Shown here: piece after piece, positions 19,801 to 31,768 of the stretch
Layout: each line of letters begins with the position of its first letter
Numbering within the stretch: the stretch's first letter is position 1
Assembly: GCF_025822605.1 (NCBI RefSeq)
Contig: NZ_JACKTY010000028.1
Coordinates: 310,555-374,554 of the forward strand
Direction of reading: 5' to 3'
Source of the DNA: Mycolicibacterium komossense
Lineage (GTDB): Bacteria; Actinomycetota; Actinomycetes; Mycobacteriales; Mycobacteriaceae
DNA: 64,000 nucleotides
Notes under the pieces: model-generated
Told to the model about the DNA's origin: nothing
Databases searched by the model: none
Seen by the model: the letters and a program-made list of their open reading frames with translations, nothing else
Program-made: the position numbers and the translations under genes

Positions 19801-20146
19801 ACGCGGGGGTCAGACCCGCGTGCTCGGCCGCCTCCCACGACGTTTCCATCAGGAGCCGGTGCTGCGGGTCCATCGCGGTGGCCTCGCGCTCGTTGATCCC
19901 GAAGAACTCAGGATCAAAACCCGCTACGTCGTCGAGGAAAGCGCCCCACTTGCTGACGGACCGCCCCGGCACTCCGGGCTCGGGGTCGTAGTAGTCGTCC
20001 GCATCCCAGCGGTCCGACGGCACTTCGGTAACCAGATCTCTGCCCTGCAGCAACGCATCCCACAGCTGCTGGGGGGAATTAATTCCACCCGGAAGACGGC
20101 ACGCCATCCCGATGACTGCAACGGGGGTGACCGGTGCATTCCCCAA
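13862..20146 (-). CDS. pks: mycocerosic-acid-synthase-type iterative polyketide synthase
   Basis: 2094-residue type I PKS with order KS-AT-DH-ER-KR-ACP, the Mas/Pks5/Pks2 layout that makes multi-methyl-branched fatty acids. KS: C178 in DTACSSS, H313, H349. AT: S622 in GHSLGE and VASH at 723-726, as in methylmalonyl-using Mas proteins. DH: H928 and D1094, but the HxxxGxxxxP glycine is N932. ER: GGVGKA 1555-1560. KR: GGLGGLG 1757-1763 and Y1898. ACP: S2047 in EYGLDSLG. The start is TTG 20146 with AGGTG about 8 bases upstream. No thioesterase is present, so release probably needs PapA. No loading FAAL is nearby. The symbol is generic; it is a positional counterpart of pks5. Confidence 0.96.
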   Translation of the reverse strand: MGNAPVTPVAVIGMACRLPGGINSPQQLWDALLQGRDLVTEVPSDRWDADDYYDPEPGVPGRSVSKWGAFLDDVAGFDPEFFGINEREATAMDPQHRLLMETSWEAAEHAGLTPASLAGTSTGVFFGLSHDDYAAITSDAGMFDQAYAFTGTPFSMASGRVSHSMGLRGPAMTLDTACSSSMFAIHSACRSLHEGESDLALAGGVMLMLDPRLYVSSSGQGMLSPTGRCHSFDVAADGFVRSEGCGVVLLKRLSDAERDGDRILAVVRGTASNQDGRTDNILTPSKDAQIDVFRSALAVSGVEPGTVGMVEAHGTGTPVGDGIEFSSVSTVYAADGPVALTSAKSNFGHAESAAGVLGLMKAVLAVEHGVIPKNLHFHRLPDEMAKIKTGLFIPEETTPWPAEYTGPRRAAVSSYGMSGTNVHAIVEQAPASTSVQHPAAGSAPAEPLVFPVSSSSAEELRRTAQHLAEWVETAGADVALPDLAYTLARRRGHRSVRTAVIAQSPAELVERLHEVTNGDDPFQPAVGRDDRGPVWVFSGQGSQWAEMGAGLLATEPVFAATIAEIEPLIAAESDFSVTEALLAPETVTGIHRVQPTIFAMQVAMAATMKTYGVRPGAVIGHSLGEVGAAVVAGALSLEDGVKVICRRSRLCLELAGGGAMASVEMPAQRVREELEQQGIEDVVVAVVASPMSTVIGGATQTVRDIVAAWELREVMAREVAVDVASHSPQVDPILDRLAEELADITPLAPEVKYYSATSFDPREEPYCDADYWVDNLRHTVRFSAAVQSALEDGFRVFGELSPHPLLVRAVDQTSAAADIATAALPAMRRGQEMPSGLRGFLANLFAAGAEIDFSAVFPEGNLVDAPLPTWTQRHLLLGTDGADHQVRGAHLVAAHPLLGAHVRLLEEPARHVWAAEVGTAALPWLVDHQVNNVAALPGAAYCEMALAAARATFGDASEVRDVKFEAMLLLEDETPVSADASVDAAGAFEFVVETDRDGERERRASAVLHAADPDETSTTYNLVELLAAHPLRMAGEDVRQWFDSRGVQFGPAFTGLAAVNASDGDADTLVAEIGLPISIRSQQTAFDVHPALLDACFQSVAAHPGVQTTGTGGLLLPLGVRRLRVHAPTRNARYCLTTVTSLDGSGVEADIVLLDEFGTALLSVDGLSMGSGMSEGNEGARVLNERLLAVEWRQQELHEVTQANPGTFLIVSTSDGADLLTSQLADALKLRDADVTTMSWSEHADHAGHATRLGSYFTAKAFSGVVVVATPHNSVPEEQLARRGGEHVRHLVRIARELPEAPGRPRLYVVTRGAQAVLGDDRPNLEQAGVRGLLRVIGAEHPSLRPTQIDVDDTSDAKSVAMQLLSGSEEDETAFRRGQWYTAHLYPSPLRPDERHTTVVDNQRDGMRLEIRTPGDIETLELAAFDRVPPGPGQIEVAVAASSLNFADVLVAFGRYPSFDGRRPQLGLDFAGLVTAVGPDVTSHRVGDHVGGMSSNGCWGTFLTCDANVAVTLPRGLRADQAAAITTASATAWYGLHDLARIKAGDKVLIHSATGGVGKAAIAIARAAGAEIFATAGTEERRELLRDMGIAHCYDSRSAAFADQIRVDTDGYGVDIVLNSLTGASQRAGVELLAFGGRFIEIGKKDIYDDTRMGLFPFRRNLSFYGVDLALMCATHPEQIRELLDTVYRLTAEGVLPQPETTHYPLAEAATAIRVMGAAEHTGKLLLSMPRVGHTSVVVPQTEAHVFRGDGSYIISGGLGGLGLFLASKMAAAGCGRIVLNSRSQPKPEALEAIERMRAGGTDVEVVTGDIAESDTVDALVATATATGLPVRGVLHAAAVVEDAILTNITDDLVERDWDPKVYGAWHLHRATISEPLDWFCSFSSAAALLGSPGQGAYAAANSWLDGFTHWRRAQGLPATAIAWAAWDEIGRGSHLAADGETTMIRPEEGAYAFEAMLRHNRAYSGYAPAIGTPWLTDLAERSSFAEAFRSSTSGSAGVSGFRAELHELPRDEWPAQVRRLVSEQVSLILRRSVDPDRPVSEYGLDSLGNLELRTRIETVTGIRVRSIDITTVRALSENLCEMLTGVVTSAESR

Positions 20147-20646
20147 GTCTGCTCACCTCTTCTGCGCACGCGATACACGGTAGTTCCCGGACGATCTCAG
20201 ATGCAGGCAAATCATCCCCGCACGGTTTCGTCATCTTAAGACATGCCCTGCATCGAACAATTGTTACCAATGTGAACCGGTAGCGTAGCGGCTGCCCGCT
20301 AACGGCGAGGTAAAAAAACCCCGCGCGGCTCAACTTTTATCCGATAAAGCGCCTGGTTGCATCGTTGCAGCTCAGTGACCCTCCGAGAGATTACACCGTG
20401 CAAACCGGTCTTGTTGCTCTCGCAAACTGAGCGAAGGCCGACCAGGAGTTCGCGAACCCTGAGCCGAGGTCGCCGGCTCCCCCTTCACAGTGTTGTTGCC
20501 ACAATCCGGCCAGTGGAAGCGTCAAAGATCAAAACCTGGAAGATCAGCAACGCCGCAAACTCAGGAAAAATTAAGGTTTCATTTTGACTACGCCCGTATT
20601 CAATTTTTTGGAGCGGCCGATAGTTCGCGGACCGACGCGCCGGGGC
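20147..20646. promoter_or_regulatory. 500-bp PKS upstream region without a gene
   Basis: The region separates the PKS start from the lipL stop and should contain the PKS-operon promoter. It is noticeably richer in A+T than its neighbours. Visible symmetry: ATGCCCTGCAT (20243-20253), the palindrome AACAATTGTT (20256-20265), and a hairpin TAGCGG-CTGC-CCGCTA (20286-20301). No T-run follows the hairpin on either strand, so it is not an obvious terminator. No open frame with mycobacterial character was found. Confidence 0.4.
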
Positions 20647-21963
20647 CTAAATACCGACCGTCCTTTCCGGATAGCCGACGGTGGCCGTCAGCGAACCTCC
20701 GGCACCCGCAAAATGGGCCCCGGCCTCGGTGACAGTGCGATACCCGCGGCTATCCGCAACCGCCGCACCACGCCGAACCAGGGCGGCGGTCGCGACGAAA
20801 CCGGCCTGATCCCCCACCAGTAGCGGGGTAAGCAGCCGATTGTGTACAAAACCAATGGCCAGGCCCGTTTCAGGGATCGCCCAGCCCAACGAGCCGCCGA
20901 GTCCGACATGCCCGAACCCGGGCAGCACTCCGGGCAGCGGCAAGGCGTGATACCCCAGGTGAAAGGACATCGGCATGACCATGCTGCGGTCGAGGCGCAG
21001 ACTCGGCCGGCCGACCAAACCGGCCGTTAGGTCACGTGACAGAAAACGCCGACCGTCGACCTCACCGCCATTGGCGATAGCGCCGTACATCCGCGCCAGG
21101 CCGCGTGCGGTCGCCACCCCGTTGGCGGCCGGGAGCTCCCCGTCCAACAGCGGCGTTGTGCCCTGGACCATGGATTTCATACCCCGGAAGTACATGGCGC
21201 CGAAAATCGCCGACAGGGGCAGCGCCGCCAGTCTCGGTGCCGCGAGGTCGAAGAACGGATTCGGGATGTTCAGCTGCGGAGAGATGATCTGCGCCGGCTG
21301 GGTGGGCGCGCCCACCGGTGGCCGGCCGAGATACAACCCGTCCGTGTCGAGCGGGTCGGCCAGCTCCTCCCTGATCAGATCCCGCATTCCCTTGCCGGTG
21401 ACCGCTCTGGCCAGGCCCGACACCAACCACCCGTAGGTCAGCGCATGGTAGGCCGGCTTCCCGCGCAACCGTGACGCCGGCGCGGCCGCCATCCGTTCTT
21501 CCATCAACCGATGGTCCATCAGCTCCGCCCGCTTGATGCCGTTGAGCTGGGACAACCCGGCACGGTGCCGCATCATCTCCCGCACAGTGATATCGGCCTT
21601 GCCGTTGGCGCCGAACTCCGGCCAGTACTCCGCGATCGGTGCGTCGTAGTCGATCAGACCTCGATCGGCCAAGCGGTGGATCACCGTCGAGGCCATCCCC
21701 TTGGTCGCGGAGAACACCATCGCGCCCGTATCCGCCGTCCAGGGCACCGCGCCCCGGCGGTCGGCCCAGCCGGTCCAGACGTCGACGACGGGCTCACCGT
21801 GCAGGTAGACGGCCAGCGCCCCACCGCCGAGGCGGCGATGCGGGAACAGGGCGGCGAAACTGCGAACCGCACACGCGAATGCAGGATCGAAATCCCCGTG
21901 CAGGCGGTCCGAGCCACTGTCCACGGCCTCCGCCACGGGTTGCTGAGCAGTTGCTTGGGTCAC
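20647..21963 (-). CDS. lipL: LipL-like beta-lactamase-family esterase
   Basis: 438 residues with a serine beta-lactamase/penicillin-binding-protein fold. The SxxK nucleophile is S85-ATK88, and a tyrosine lies in YHALTYGW about 85 residues on, typical of class-C-like esterases. The C-terminal GFGHVGLGGSLGWA block matches the family's third motif region. It corresponds by position (next to meaB) and sequence type to M. tuberculosis LipL (Rv1497), a lipid esterase. It follows meaB by 63 bp on the same strand and may share its transcript. Natural substrate is not evident. Confidence 0.9.
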   Translation of the reverse strand: MTQATAQQPVAEAVDSGSDRLHGDFDPAFACAVRSFAALFPHRRLGGGALAVYLHGEPVVDVWTGWADRRGAVPWTADTGAMVFSATKGMASTVIHRLADRGLIDYDAPIAEYWPEFGANGKADITVREMMRHRAGLSQLNGIKRAELMDHRLMEERMAAAPASRLRGKPAYHALTYGWLVSGLARAVTGKGMRDLIREELADPLDTDGLYLGRPPVGAPTQPAQIISPQLNIPNPFFDLAAPRLAALPLSAIFGAMYFRGMKSMVQGTTPLLDGELPAANGVATARGLARMYGAIANGGEVDGRRFLSRDLTAGLVGRPSLRLDRSMVMPMSFHLGYHALPLPGVLPGFGHVGLGGSLGWAIPETGLAIGFVHNRLLTPLLVGDQAGFVATAALVRRGAAVADSRGYRTVTEAGAHFAGAGGSLTATVGYPERTVGI

Positions 21964-22026
21964 AAATATTTGAACCTACCGCGTCCAGCCGCAAACACAG
22001 CAACTGTTACCGATTTGTTAAGAGAC

Positions 22027-23036
22027 CTAGTGAGAGGCCGCATCGAGTATTTGCTGAGCTGCGAGCGCCGGGGTCAGTTCGCCGTCGCGGACCCGGCGTT
22101 CGACATCGCTACGAATTTTTTTCACGTCGGGGTGTGTCAACACCCGATCGAGGACGCTGTCACGGACCATCGACCACGTCCAGTCCACCTGCTGCGCGCG
22201 CCGACGGGCGACGAACTCGCCGGCCTCGGTCAACACGCGCCGGTGCTCCAGCACGGTGTCCCATACCTCCGTCACACCGACGCCCTCAAGCGCGCTCATG
22301 GTGAGTACAGGCGGCCGCCACAGCACTTCGCGCGGATAGATCAACCGAATCGCCCCGGACAGTTCACGTGCGGCTTTCGCGGCCTCGGTCGTATGCGCGC
22401 CGTCGGCCTTGTTGACGACGATGACATCCGCCAGCTCCAGGACGCCCTTCTTTATGCCCTGTAACTGATCGCCGGTCCTGGCCAAGGTGAGGAACACGAA
22501 TGTGTCCACCATGTTGGCCACGGTCACCTCGGACTGCCCGACACCGACTGTCTCGACGAGGATCACATCGAAGCCGGCGGCCTCGAGCAGCACCATCGTC
22601 TCGCGCGTCGCCCGCGCCACCCCTCCGAGGGTGCCTGACGTCGGCGCCGGACGGATGTAGGCGTCCGGGTGGACCGCCAGTCGGGCCATCCGCGTCTTGT
22701 CCCCCAGTATCGATCCGCCGGTGCGGGTCGAGGACGGATCCACCGCGACGACCGCCACCCGGTGCCCCTGCTCGATCAGGTGCATCCCGAGTGCCTCGAT
22801 CGAGGTCGACTTACCCACCCCCGGCACCCCGGTGATACCGACGTGCATGGCGCTGCCCACCTTGGAATCGGACTGGGACATCAACTCGAGCAGCAGCTCC
22901 TGGGCCTTCTCCCGATGGTCGGCCCGGGTCGACTCGACCAGCGTGATGGCGCGGGCCAACGCCGAACGGTCACCGCGGCGGATGGCCGCGGCCAGTTCGG
23001 TGACGGATCGCTGTGTGTCTTTGCCCGGGTCGGCCA

Positions 23037-23037
<1 letters not shown>
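22027..23037 (-). CDS. meaB: MeaB/ArgK-type GTPase chaperone of methylmalonyl-CoA mutase
   Basis: 336-residue G3E-family P-loop GTPase that protects and reloads the B12 cofactor of methylmalonyl-CoA mutase. Walker A is GVPGVGKST (70-78). DPSSTRTGGSILGDKTRM and the NKADG specificity motif follow. The start codon overlaps the mutB stop by one base (TGATG), so the two are translationally coupled. It was once called ArgK after a supposed arginine/ornithine transport role; the operon context supports the mutase-chaperone role. Confidence 0.95.
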
Positions 23038-25316
<2,279 letters not shown>

Positions 25317-25321
25317 TGTGC

Positions 25322-27223
25322 TCAGGCCCCCAATCTGGTGAGCAGGGTCGAAAGGACTTCGACCGCATCGATTTTCGCGGTCAGGAAATCGTCTGGGCGA
25401 TGAGCTGCCCCGGTGACCGCCTTCTCGGGTCCGGCCAGGTACACATGCTCCACCATCGCGATATGCGCAGCCTCCACGACGGCCGAGGCTTCGGTCCCGT
25501 AGCGAGCGTCGGTGCCGCAGATCACCGCGACAGACGGCGAGCCTGCGTCCGTGACGGCGGCGGCGACACCGTCGGCGTCCAGCGGGCCGGGGTTGACGGT
25601 CTCGATACCACCGGAGGCCATCAGGTTGGCGGCGAACGTGGTGCGGATGTTGTGCTCGGCGAGCGGCCCCAACGGCAACAGCAGCACCCGGGGCCGAGCG
25701 CCGGTCAGCGCCAGAAAAGCATCCGAACGATTACGAAGCTCCTCGAAACCGGCCGCGTAGCGGGCCACTGCAGGCAACGAATCAGTCTGCGGCAGTGGAG
25801 CTTCGGCGAGATTCGGATATTCGTTGACGCCAGTGACCGCGGTGCGCCGATGCGCGATGTCACTGCGCCGCGCCCCGGCGACATCGGCGATCCGGTCGGT
25901 GACGAAACCGCCGGCCGCCGAGAATCCGCCGCGTCCCTCGATCTCCTGGAAATGCGCCCACGCCTGCTCCGCGAGCTGCGCGGTCAGGTCTTCGACGAAC
26001 CACGAGCCGGCACCCGGATCCCGAACCCGGCCCAGGTGGGATTCCTCCAGCAGCAGCAGCTGGGTGTTTCGGGCGATCCGGCGGGAGAACGTGGCCGCGA
26101 CACCGGGTGCACCCCCGGGGATCGCGATGTCGAACGGATGGACCAGCACCGTGTCGGCGCCACCGACGCCGGCACCGAACGCCGCCAGCGTGCAGCGCAG
26201 CATGTTCACCCAGGGATCGCGCTGTGCCATCATCGCCAGCGAGCTGACCGCGTGCACCGGTGCCGCACCGGCCTCGGGTACCCCGAGCACCTCGGCGACG
26301 CGCGCCCACAGTTGGCGCGCGGCCCGCAGTTTCGCGATCGTCATGAACTGGTCGTCGTCGACGGCGAAACGAAAACTGATCTGCCGCAAGCTATCCGCTG
26401 TTCCGATGCCGGCGGAGGCGAGTGTGCGCACATAATCGACGCCGGCCGCGACAGCTCCGGCCAGCTCCCACGACGCGTTGGCGCCGAGGTTGTGCAGCGC
26501 GGGACCGTCGACCGTGATCGCCCGTATCCCGCCCTGGTATTCCGTGAGCCCAGCCGCCACGCTGAGCACATCCGCCACCGACGGCGCCGGCGCACCGCTG
26601 AGCGCGGCGGTCAGCGGGTCGCCACCGAGATCGATCGACAACGTCGCCCGTCGGTCGCCGTCCAGGCCGGCGATCACCGCGGTGACAGCGTCCGCGGCCG
26701 CGACGAAATCCGCGCCCGCATCGACGATCACCGGGACCAACTCCACGAACACGCCTTCGAGGAGGCGGTCCACCTCACCGACCGGCACGCCGCCCTCGAC
26801 TTCCGGGTTACCGACCCGCAACACCAGCGCGCTCACCCCGTCCGCGAGTGCCGAGAGCACGCTGGCGTTACCCTCGCCCGCCCCCTGACCCGGCAACGGG
26901 AACGCCTCGGCCACCTTCCAGCCCGCCAACACATCCCTGGTCGCGTCCCCACCGCGGGTGAACGGCCAGGTGCCGGGCAACGGTGCCTCGGGCCGGGTAT
27001 CCAGCCTCGTGTAGAGGGGACGCACCGGAAAACCCTCATAGGTGGCGGTGTCGAGCAGCCGCTCTGGTTCGGCAGGCAGCTCGGAGACCTCGCGTCGCAT
27101 GCTCTTGGCCAACACCCCGGCCACACCCTCGCGCCATCGGGCGAGCGCCGACTGCAGATCGACTGAATCAGCGGGCACGATCGAGGCCTCTGGGGACACC
27201 GGCAGCTCCTGTTTTCGCGGCAT
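25322..27223 (-). CDS. mutA: methylmalonyl-CoA mutase small (beta) subunit
   Basis: 633 residues. This is the non-catalytic partner in the heterodimeric mutase: it keeps the barrel and flavodoxin-like fold but lacks the DxHxxG cobalamin motif, having [17 protein letters not shown] in that region. It is the first gene of mutA-mutB-meaB (and perhaps lipL) and is divergent from a TVP38-type gene, with only 67 bp between. Start ATG 27223 is chosen; an in-frame GTG nine codons later is possible. No B12 riboswitch fits in the short leader. Confidence 0.96.
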   Translation of the reverse strand: MPRKQELPVSPEASIVPADSVDLQSALARWREGVAGVLAKSMRREVSELPAEPERLLDTATYEGFPVRPLYTRLDTRPEAPLPGTWPFTRGGDATRDVLAGWKVAEAFPLPGQGAGEGNASVLSALADGVSALVLRVGNPEVEGGVPVGEVDRLLEGVFVELVPVIVDAGADFVAAADAVTAVIAGLDGDRRATLSIDLGGDPLTAALSGAPAPSVADVLSVAAGLTEYQGGIRAITVDGPALHNLGANASWELAGAVAAGVDYVRTLASAGIGTADSLRQISFRFAVDDDQFMTIAKLRAARQLWARVAEVLGVPEAGAAPVHAVSSLAMMAQRDPWVNMLRCTLAAFGAGVGGADTVLVHPFDIAIPGGAPGVAATFSRRIARNTQLLLLEESHLGRVRDPGAGSWFVEDLTAQLAEQAWAHFQEIEGRGGFSAAGGFVTDRIADVAGARRSDIAHRRTAVTGVNEYPNLAEAPLPQTDSLPAVARYAAGFEELRNRSDAFLALTGARPRVLLLPLGPLAEHNIRTTFAANLMASGGIETVNPGPLDADGVAAAVTDAGSPSVAVICGTDARYGTEASAVVEAAHIAMVEHVYLAGPEKAVTGAAHRPDDFLTAKIDAVEVLSTLLTRLGA

Positions 27224-27290
27224 TCGGGGACGCGCTTCGCGATGTGGCCCCCCACTCGTCCATCAGGCTAAATGATGGGGATCACCCGCG

Positions 27291-28118
27291 ATGAGGCGAC
27301 CGTCGCCCATCGTCGGCGCGGCACGGCGGCCGGACGCGGCGGTGCACGGAGTTGTTCACGGTGAACACGTAGTGTTATCGGCCGTGGCTAGGACTTTTAC
27401 CCGCAGTCTGCGCACGGCGGGTGCTGTCGTTGCCGCAAGCGCGCGGCAGATACCGCGATGGCGCATCATCGTCGCTTCGACCGCGACTGTGATCCTCGTC
27501 GCAGTGGCCCTTCTGGTGCCGTTGCCGACCGCCGTCCAACTGCGCGACTGGGCCACCTCACTGGGCCCGTGGTTCCCGCTGGCGTTCCTGGCGGCTCACG
27601 TCGTCGTCACCGTGTTCCCCTTCCCGCGGACCGCGTTCACGCTGGCCGCCGGGCTGCTGTTCGGCAGCGTCAACGGAGTGCTGATCGCGGTGACTGCCAG
27701 CACGCTGAGCGCCGTCGCCGCCCTGCTGCTGGTACGCGCCGCCGGGTGGCAGTTGTCCAAGCTGGTGCACCACCCGGCGATCGACTCCCTGGACGCCCGG
27801 CTGCGTCAGCGGGGCTGGCTGGCGATCGTGTCGATGCGGCTGATCCCGGCGGTGCCGTTCTCCGCGATCAATTACGCAGCCGGCGCCTCGTCGGTGCGCG
27901 TACTGCCGTACACCGCCTCGACGCTGGTCGGGTTGCTGCCCGGCACCGCGGCGGTGGTCATCCTCGGCGACGCGTTCACCGGCAATGTCAGCCCGATGCT
28001 GGTCCTGGTGTCGCTGTGCACCGCCAGCGTCGGCGTCGTGGGACTCCTCTACGAGGTGCGCACCCACCGACGTCTCCAGCAGGCCAGCACCGCTCCGGAA
28101 CCGGCTGTCACCAGCTGA
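27291..28118 (+). CDS. TVP38/TMEM64 (DedA/VTT) family membrane protein
   Basis: 275 residues if begun at ATG 27291; a shorter version from GTG 27372 is also possible, since the first 27 residues look non-conserved. About five or six helices include a long reentrant-type region with the family motif around VVVTVFPFPRTAFTLAAGLLFG and the later SMRLIPAVPFSAINYAAG. It matches Rv1491c by location and type. VTT-domain proteins act as lipid scramblases or flippases in several systems; the role here is unknown. It converges on the SPFH gene with 18 bp between stops. Confidence 0.88.
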   Translation: MRRPSPIVGAARRPDAAVHGVVHGEHVVLSAVARTFTRSLRTAGAVVAASARQIPRWRIIVASTATVILVAVALLVPLPTAVQLRDWATSLGPWFPLAFLAAHVVVTVFPFPRTAFTLAAGLLFGSVNGVLIAVTASTLSAVAALLLVRAAGWQLSKLVHHPAIDSLDARLRQRGWLAIVSMRLIPAVPFSAINYAAGASSVRVLPYTASTLVGLLPGTAAVVILGDAFTGNVSPMLVLVSLCTASVGVVGLLYEVRTHRRLQQASTAPEPAVTS

Positions 28119-28136
28119 CCCGACGGCCGGCGACAT

Positions 28137-29345
28137 TCACGAGCCGCTGTGCCGCCCTGGGCCTTCCGGGTAATCCGAGGGCGGCACCTGCTGCTGAGTC
28201 AACGGCGGGTACTCGCGGGATGGATTGACGGCCAGCGGCGGTACCGGTTCCCGCGCGTCCGCCTCGGCCTTGGCCACGGCCTGGACGATCTCCGGATCGG
28301 TGGCCGTCGAGAACCACTCGGCGACCTCGTCGCTGTCATCCTCCGGTTTGGGCAGGTCGGTGTCGATCGGCGACGGCGTATAGCGGAACACGCCGTCCTC
28401 ACCCGGGGCGCCCAGCATCTTCGTGAAACCCTGCAGAGCCGAACCGAAATCGCTCGGGACCACCCAGACCTTGTTGGCCTCACCCTTGGCCATCAACGGC
28501 AAGGTCTGCAGGTACTGGTAGGCGAGCAGCTCCGGAGTCGGCCGACCCGCCTTGATCGCCGCGAACGTCTTCTCGATGGCCTTGGCGGTGCCCTGTGCGT
28601 TCAGGTAGGCCGAGGCCCGCTCGCCACGGGCGCGCAAGATCCGAGACTGCCGGTCGGCCTCGGCGGCCAGGATCGCAGCCTGCTTGGCGCCCTCGGCGGC
28701 GAGGATCTGGGCCTGCTTCTGGCCCTCGGCCTGGGTGATCGACGACTGGCGCACACCCTCGGCAGTCAGGATCATCGCGCGCTTTTCACGGTCGGCCTTC
28801 ATCTGCTTTTCCATCGACTCCTGCACCGACGGCGGCGGATCGATCGACCGCAGCTCGACCCGCGCCACCCGCAGACCCCACCGGCCGGTGGCTTCGTCGA
28901 GGACACCGCGCAACTGGCCGTTGATCTGGTCACGCGAGGTCAACGTCTGCTCCAGGGTCATGCCGCCGACCACGTTGCGCAGAGTGGTGGTGGTCAGCTG
29001 CTCGACGCCGACGATGTAGTTGCTGATCTGATACACCGCGGCCTGGGGGTTGGTCACCTGGAAATACACGACGGTGTCGATGTTGAGCGTCAGGTTGTCC
29101 TCGGTGATGACCGGCTGCGGAGGAAACGACACCACCCGCTCGCGCAGGTCCACCCTGGCCCGGATCTTGTCGATGAACGGGATCAGCAGCGTCAGCTGCC
29201 CCGACACCGTCTTGCTGTAGCGACCGAGCCGCTCCACGACCGCGGCCTCGGCCTGCGGGATCAGCGCCACCGACTTGGCCACCACGATCACGGCGAAAAT
29301 CACCAGCACTGCCAGTAGAACTAAACCGGCGACTGCTCCATCCAT
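28137..29345 (-). CDS. SPFH/stomatin-like (QmcA-type) membrane protein
   Basis: 402 residues. An N-terminal transmembrane helix (about 4-26) leads into the SPFH domain (VERLGRYSKTVSGQ to about residue 200), then an Ala/Glu/Arg-rich coiled coil (EGVRQSSITQAEGQKQ) and a proline-rich C-terminal tail. Members form large membrane-bound oligomeric cages and influence membrane organisation and proteolysis. The NfeD partner gene lies 18 bp upstream, the usual pairing. It is the counterpart of M. tuberculosis Rv1488. Confidence 0.93.
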   Translation of the reverse strand: MDGAVAGLVLLAVLVIFAVIVVAKSVALIPQAEAAVVERLGRYSKTVSGQLTLLIPFIDKIRARVDLRERVVSFPPQPVITEDNLTLNIDTVVYFQVTNPQAAVYQISNYIVGVEQLTTTTLRNVVGGMTLEQTLTSRDQINGQLRGVLDEATGRWGLRVARVELRSIDPPPSVQESMEKQMKADREKRAMILTAEGVRQSSITQAEGQKQAQILAAEGAKQAAILAAEADRQSRILRARGERASAYLNAQGTAKAIEKTFAAIKAGRPTPELLAYQYLQTLPLMAKGEANKVWVVPSDFGSALQGFTKMLGAPGEDGVFRYTPSPIDTDLPKPEDDSDEVAEWFSTATDPEIVQAVAKAEADAREPVPPLAVNPSREYPPLTQQQVPPSDYPEGPGRHSGS

Positions 29346-29363
29346 CTCGGGTTTCCTCCCCTG

Positions 29364-29798
29364 TTATGCGTCTTTCCAGACGACGGCGGTCGCCCCGTCG
29401 ATGTGCATGACGGTCACCTGATCTCCGGGCTGGTAGACATCGTGGTCGTTCAACGGCCTCGCCGTCCAGACTTCGCCCTCGAGCTTCACCTGGCCGTGGT
29501 GCTGGGTGACCTGGTCGAGCACCAGCGCTTTTTTGCCTTCGAGTGCCTCGATGCCGGTTTCGAGCGCTGTGGCCGATGTCAGCCGGCGGCGCAGCGATGG
29601 CCGGACCAACGCGAGTAGAAGTAGCGACACCACGAGAAAGACCGCGCCGTCGACCCACAGCGGACCGTCGAAAATGGCGCTGCTGCCCGCCGCGGCCAGC
29701 GCACCGCCACCGAGCATGAGCAGAAACATGTCGCCGGTCAGGGCCTCGGCACCCGCCAGCCCAACGGCGACGATGAACCAGATCAGAGCCGCGGGCAT
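29364..29798 (-). CDS. NfeD-like membrane protein, partner of SPFH
   Basis: 144 residues: three hydrophobic helices in the first 75 residues followed by a C-terminal OB-fold-like soluble domain ([14 protein letters not shown], then [16 protein letters not shown]). This is the short NfeD1b-type architecture that accompanies stomatin-like proteins. It is the first gene of a two-gene operon with the SPFH gene (Rv1487-Rv1488 in M. tuberculosis). It is divergent from the next conserved hypothetical gene, with 73 bp between. Confidence 0.9.
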   Translation of the reverse strand: MPAALIWFIVAVGLAGAEALTGDMFLLMLGGGALAAAGSSAIFDGPLWVDGAVFLVVSLLLLALVRPSLRRRLTSATALETGIEALEGKKALVLDQVTQHHGQVKLEGEVWTARPLNDHDVYQPGDQVTVMHIDGATAVVWKDA

Positions 29799-29871
29799 AA
29801 ACCAGGGTATCGCGCCGCGCAGCCTGCGCGGCCCGCTCTATCGGTCGCGAACTATTACACTTCCTCACATC

Positions 29872-30735
29872 ATGTGGTGCCCAAGTGTTTCGCTGTCGGT
29901 GTGGGCCAACGCCTGGCTCGCTGGTCAGGCCGCGCCCGACGACGTCCTTGACGCGTTATCTCAATGGGCGCCAAGGCATTCGGTGACCGCTTATGACTCG
30001 GTCGCGGCCGATTGCACGGGGCTGCCGTGGCCTGATGTGACCGATGCCGGAGCCGTGTCGCTGCTCCAGACGCTCCGCACCGCAACCGGTTCCCGGTCGA
30101 TGTCCGAACCGACCATCAGGATCGCGCTGCCGATCCCCGGTGACGTGCGCGGGTTGCCTGCGGGTACCGCGTTCCAGCGCGACGCCATCGCCGCCGGCGA
30201 AGCCCTGGTCGTCGTTCCGGAGCGCGGCACACCGATCGGCATCGTGCCCGAATTCCAGTACGAAGACGGTGAGGACGACGATCCGGACTTCGATATGTCG
30301 CCGGAGCTGTTCGGGCTGTCGTGGACCGCTTACTCGCTCTCCCACGCGCCAGTCCCGGAGCACGCCGATCTGGGTGAAGCCGAATACGCGCTGCGGTCGG
30401 CGGTCCGGTCGGCGGCCGACGCGCTGACCGCGCTGCGGGCGGGTGGTTCGGGTATCGACGTCGACGACCCGCGCGGAATGGTGGAGCAGGTGCTGGAATC
30501 CGCCCGACTGCACCAGGCCCCCGAGCATTCCCCGGAACGAGCGCTTCGGGTCCTGGAGAACGCCGCGCATGTGGACGCCATCATCACCGTCAGCGCCGGA
30601 CTGATGCCGATCGGCCATCAGTCCTCGTCGGAGATGCAGATCGCCAGTGACGCGCTAAGGCCGCTGTCGGGCGTCGTGCGTTCGGCGCGCTTGGCTGCCG
30701 TCAGTGCGATCCTGCACTCGGCCTGGCGGCGGTAG
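29872..30735 (+). CDS. conserved mycobacterial protein of unknown function (Rv1486c-like)
   Basis: 287 residues from ATG 29872, chosen because translation begins [19 protein letters not shown] and the length then equals that of the M. tuberculosis counterpart. Acidic, soluble, without signal peptide or recognisable catalytic motif. It has an Asp/Glu-rich middle ([18 protein letters not shown]) and helical C-terminal half. Its last 35 bases overlap the 3' end of the ferrochelatase gene on the other strand. Function unknown. Confidence 0.85.
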   Translation: MWCPSVSLSVWANAWLAGQAAPDDVLDALSQWAPRHSVTAYDSVAADCTGLPWPDVTDAGAVSLLQTLRTATGSRSMSEPTIRIALPIPGDVRGLPAGTAFQRDAIAAGEALVVVPERGTPIGIVPEFQYEDGEDDDPDFDMSPELFGLSWTAYSLSHAPVPEHADLGEAEYALRSAVRSAADALTALRAGGSGIDVDDPRGMVEQVLESARLHQAPEHSPERALRVLENAAHVDAIITVSAGLMPIGHQSSSEMQIASDALRPLSGVVRSARLAAVSAILHSAWRR

Positions 30736-31768
30736 CCGGCGGCGTGCACGCGGGAGTGCAGTATGCCCCGTCGATGCTGTTGCCGTAGCCCGGAACCGGT
30801 TCGGTTCCAATGACTCTGGCCGGAGAACTTCCTTCCGCCAGCTCGCCGATCAGGTCGAGAACCAGTTGCGCGAACCGCGGTTGGGCATTCGGAGTTGACG
30901 CCCGCGCGAAGGCGACACCGGCGGCTTGCGCCTGCACCGCCAGCTCGTCATCGAGGTCCCATACCACCTCGATGTGGTCGGCGACGAATCCCACCGGGCA
31001 CACGATGACGGCCTTGGTGCCGCGCTCGGTCAGCAACGCGAGGTGGTCGGCCACATCGGGTTCCAACCACGGCACCTGCGGAGGACCCGATCGGGATTGC
31101 CATACCTGGTCGTAGTCGGGATACCCCGCGGCCGCCGCGATCAGGGCCGAGGAGTAGCCCACCTGGCGTTCGTACAGATCTGGACCGCACCGCGACGCTG
31201 CCCGCAGCGGGATCGAATGCGCGGTGAATACCAACCGGGCGCCCGCGCGCAGATCCTCGGGCAGAGTAAGCGCCGCGTCGGCGATCGCATCAGCGAACAT
31301 CGAGACCAGCAGCGGGTGATCGAAGTACTGCCGCAGCTTAACCAACTCCGGTGCAGCACCATGCTTTTCGATGACCGAACGACGGGCCCGGGTGATGTCC
31401 TCCTGGTACTGCGCGCATCCCGAGTAGCCGCCCCAGGCTGATGTCGAGAACACCGCGGCCCGGCGGATACCGTCGGCGCGCATCTGCGCGACTGTGTCCT
31501 CGACGTAGGGGTCCCAGTTGCGGTTGCCGAAGTACACCGGAAGAACCGTGCCGCGCGCAGCCATCTCCACGCCGATCTGTTCGATCAGTGCGCGGTTGAT
31601 CCCGTTGATCGGTGACACCCCACCGAAATGCAGGTAGTGCTGGGCCACTTCGTCGAGCCGCTCCGGCGGGATATTGCGCCCGCGGGTGACATTCTCCAAA
31701 AACGGCCGCACCTGCTCGGGCCCTTCCGGACCACCGAAGGACAGGAGCAGGACTGCATCGAAGTCCAT
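30701..31768 (-). CDS. hemH: ferrochelatase (coproporphyrin type)
   Basis: 355 residues from ATG 31768, which overlaps the inhA stop by one base (TGATG). It inserts iron into coproporphyrin III in the actinobacterial haem route; also named hemZ or cpfC. Typical blocks are [14 protein letters not shown] at the N-terminus, FTAHSIP with catalytic H184, and [17 protein letters not shown]. Cys118, Cys195, Cys337 and Cys341 are present. M. tuberculosis ferrochelatase has a [2Fe-2S] cluster, but I cannot show that all four ligands are kept here. It is the third gene of fabG1-inhA-hemH. Confidence 0.95.
   Translation of the reverse strand: MDFDAVLLLSFGGPEGPEQVRPFLENVTRGRNIPPERLDEVAQHYLHFGGVSPINGINRALIEQIGVEMAARGTVLPVYFGNRNWDPYVEDTVAQMRADGIRRAAVFSTSAWGGYSGCAQYQEDITRARRSVIEKHGAAPELVKLRQYFDHPLLVSMFADAIADAALTLPEDLRAGARLVFTAHSIPLRAASRCGPDLYERQVGYSSALIAAAAGYPDYDQVWQSRSGPPQVPWLEPDVADHLALLTERGTKAVIVCPVGFVADHIEVVWDLDDELAVQAQAAGVAFARASTPNAQPRFAQLVLDLIGELAEGSSPARVIGTEPVPGYGNSIDGAYCTPACTPPATAARPSAGSH

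Noticed and set aside
2761..20146. Glycopeptidolipid locus
   Set aside because: No NRPS (mps), methyltransferase or mmpS/mmpL4 pair is present, so the Gap-like protein alone is not enough.
20286..20301. Intrinsic terminator for lipL
   Set aside because: The hairpin has 6-bp arms but no T-run on the downstream side of either strand, and it is 345 bp past the lipL stop.
27224..27290. Cobalamin riboswitch ahead of mutA
   Set aside because: Only 67 bp separate the divergent start codons, too short for the roughly 200-base element, and no B12-box sequence was seen.
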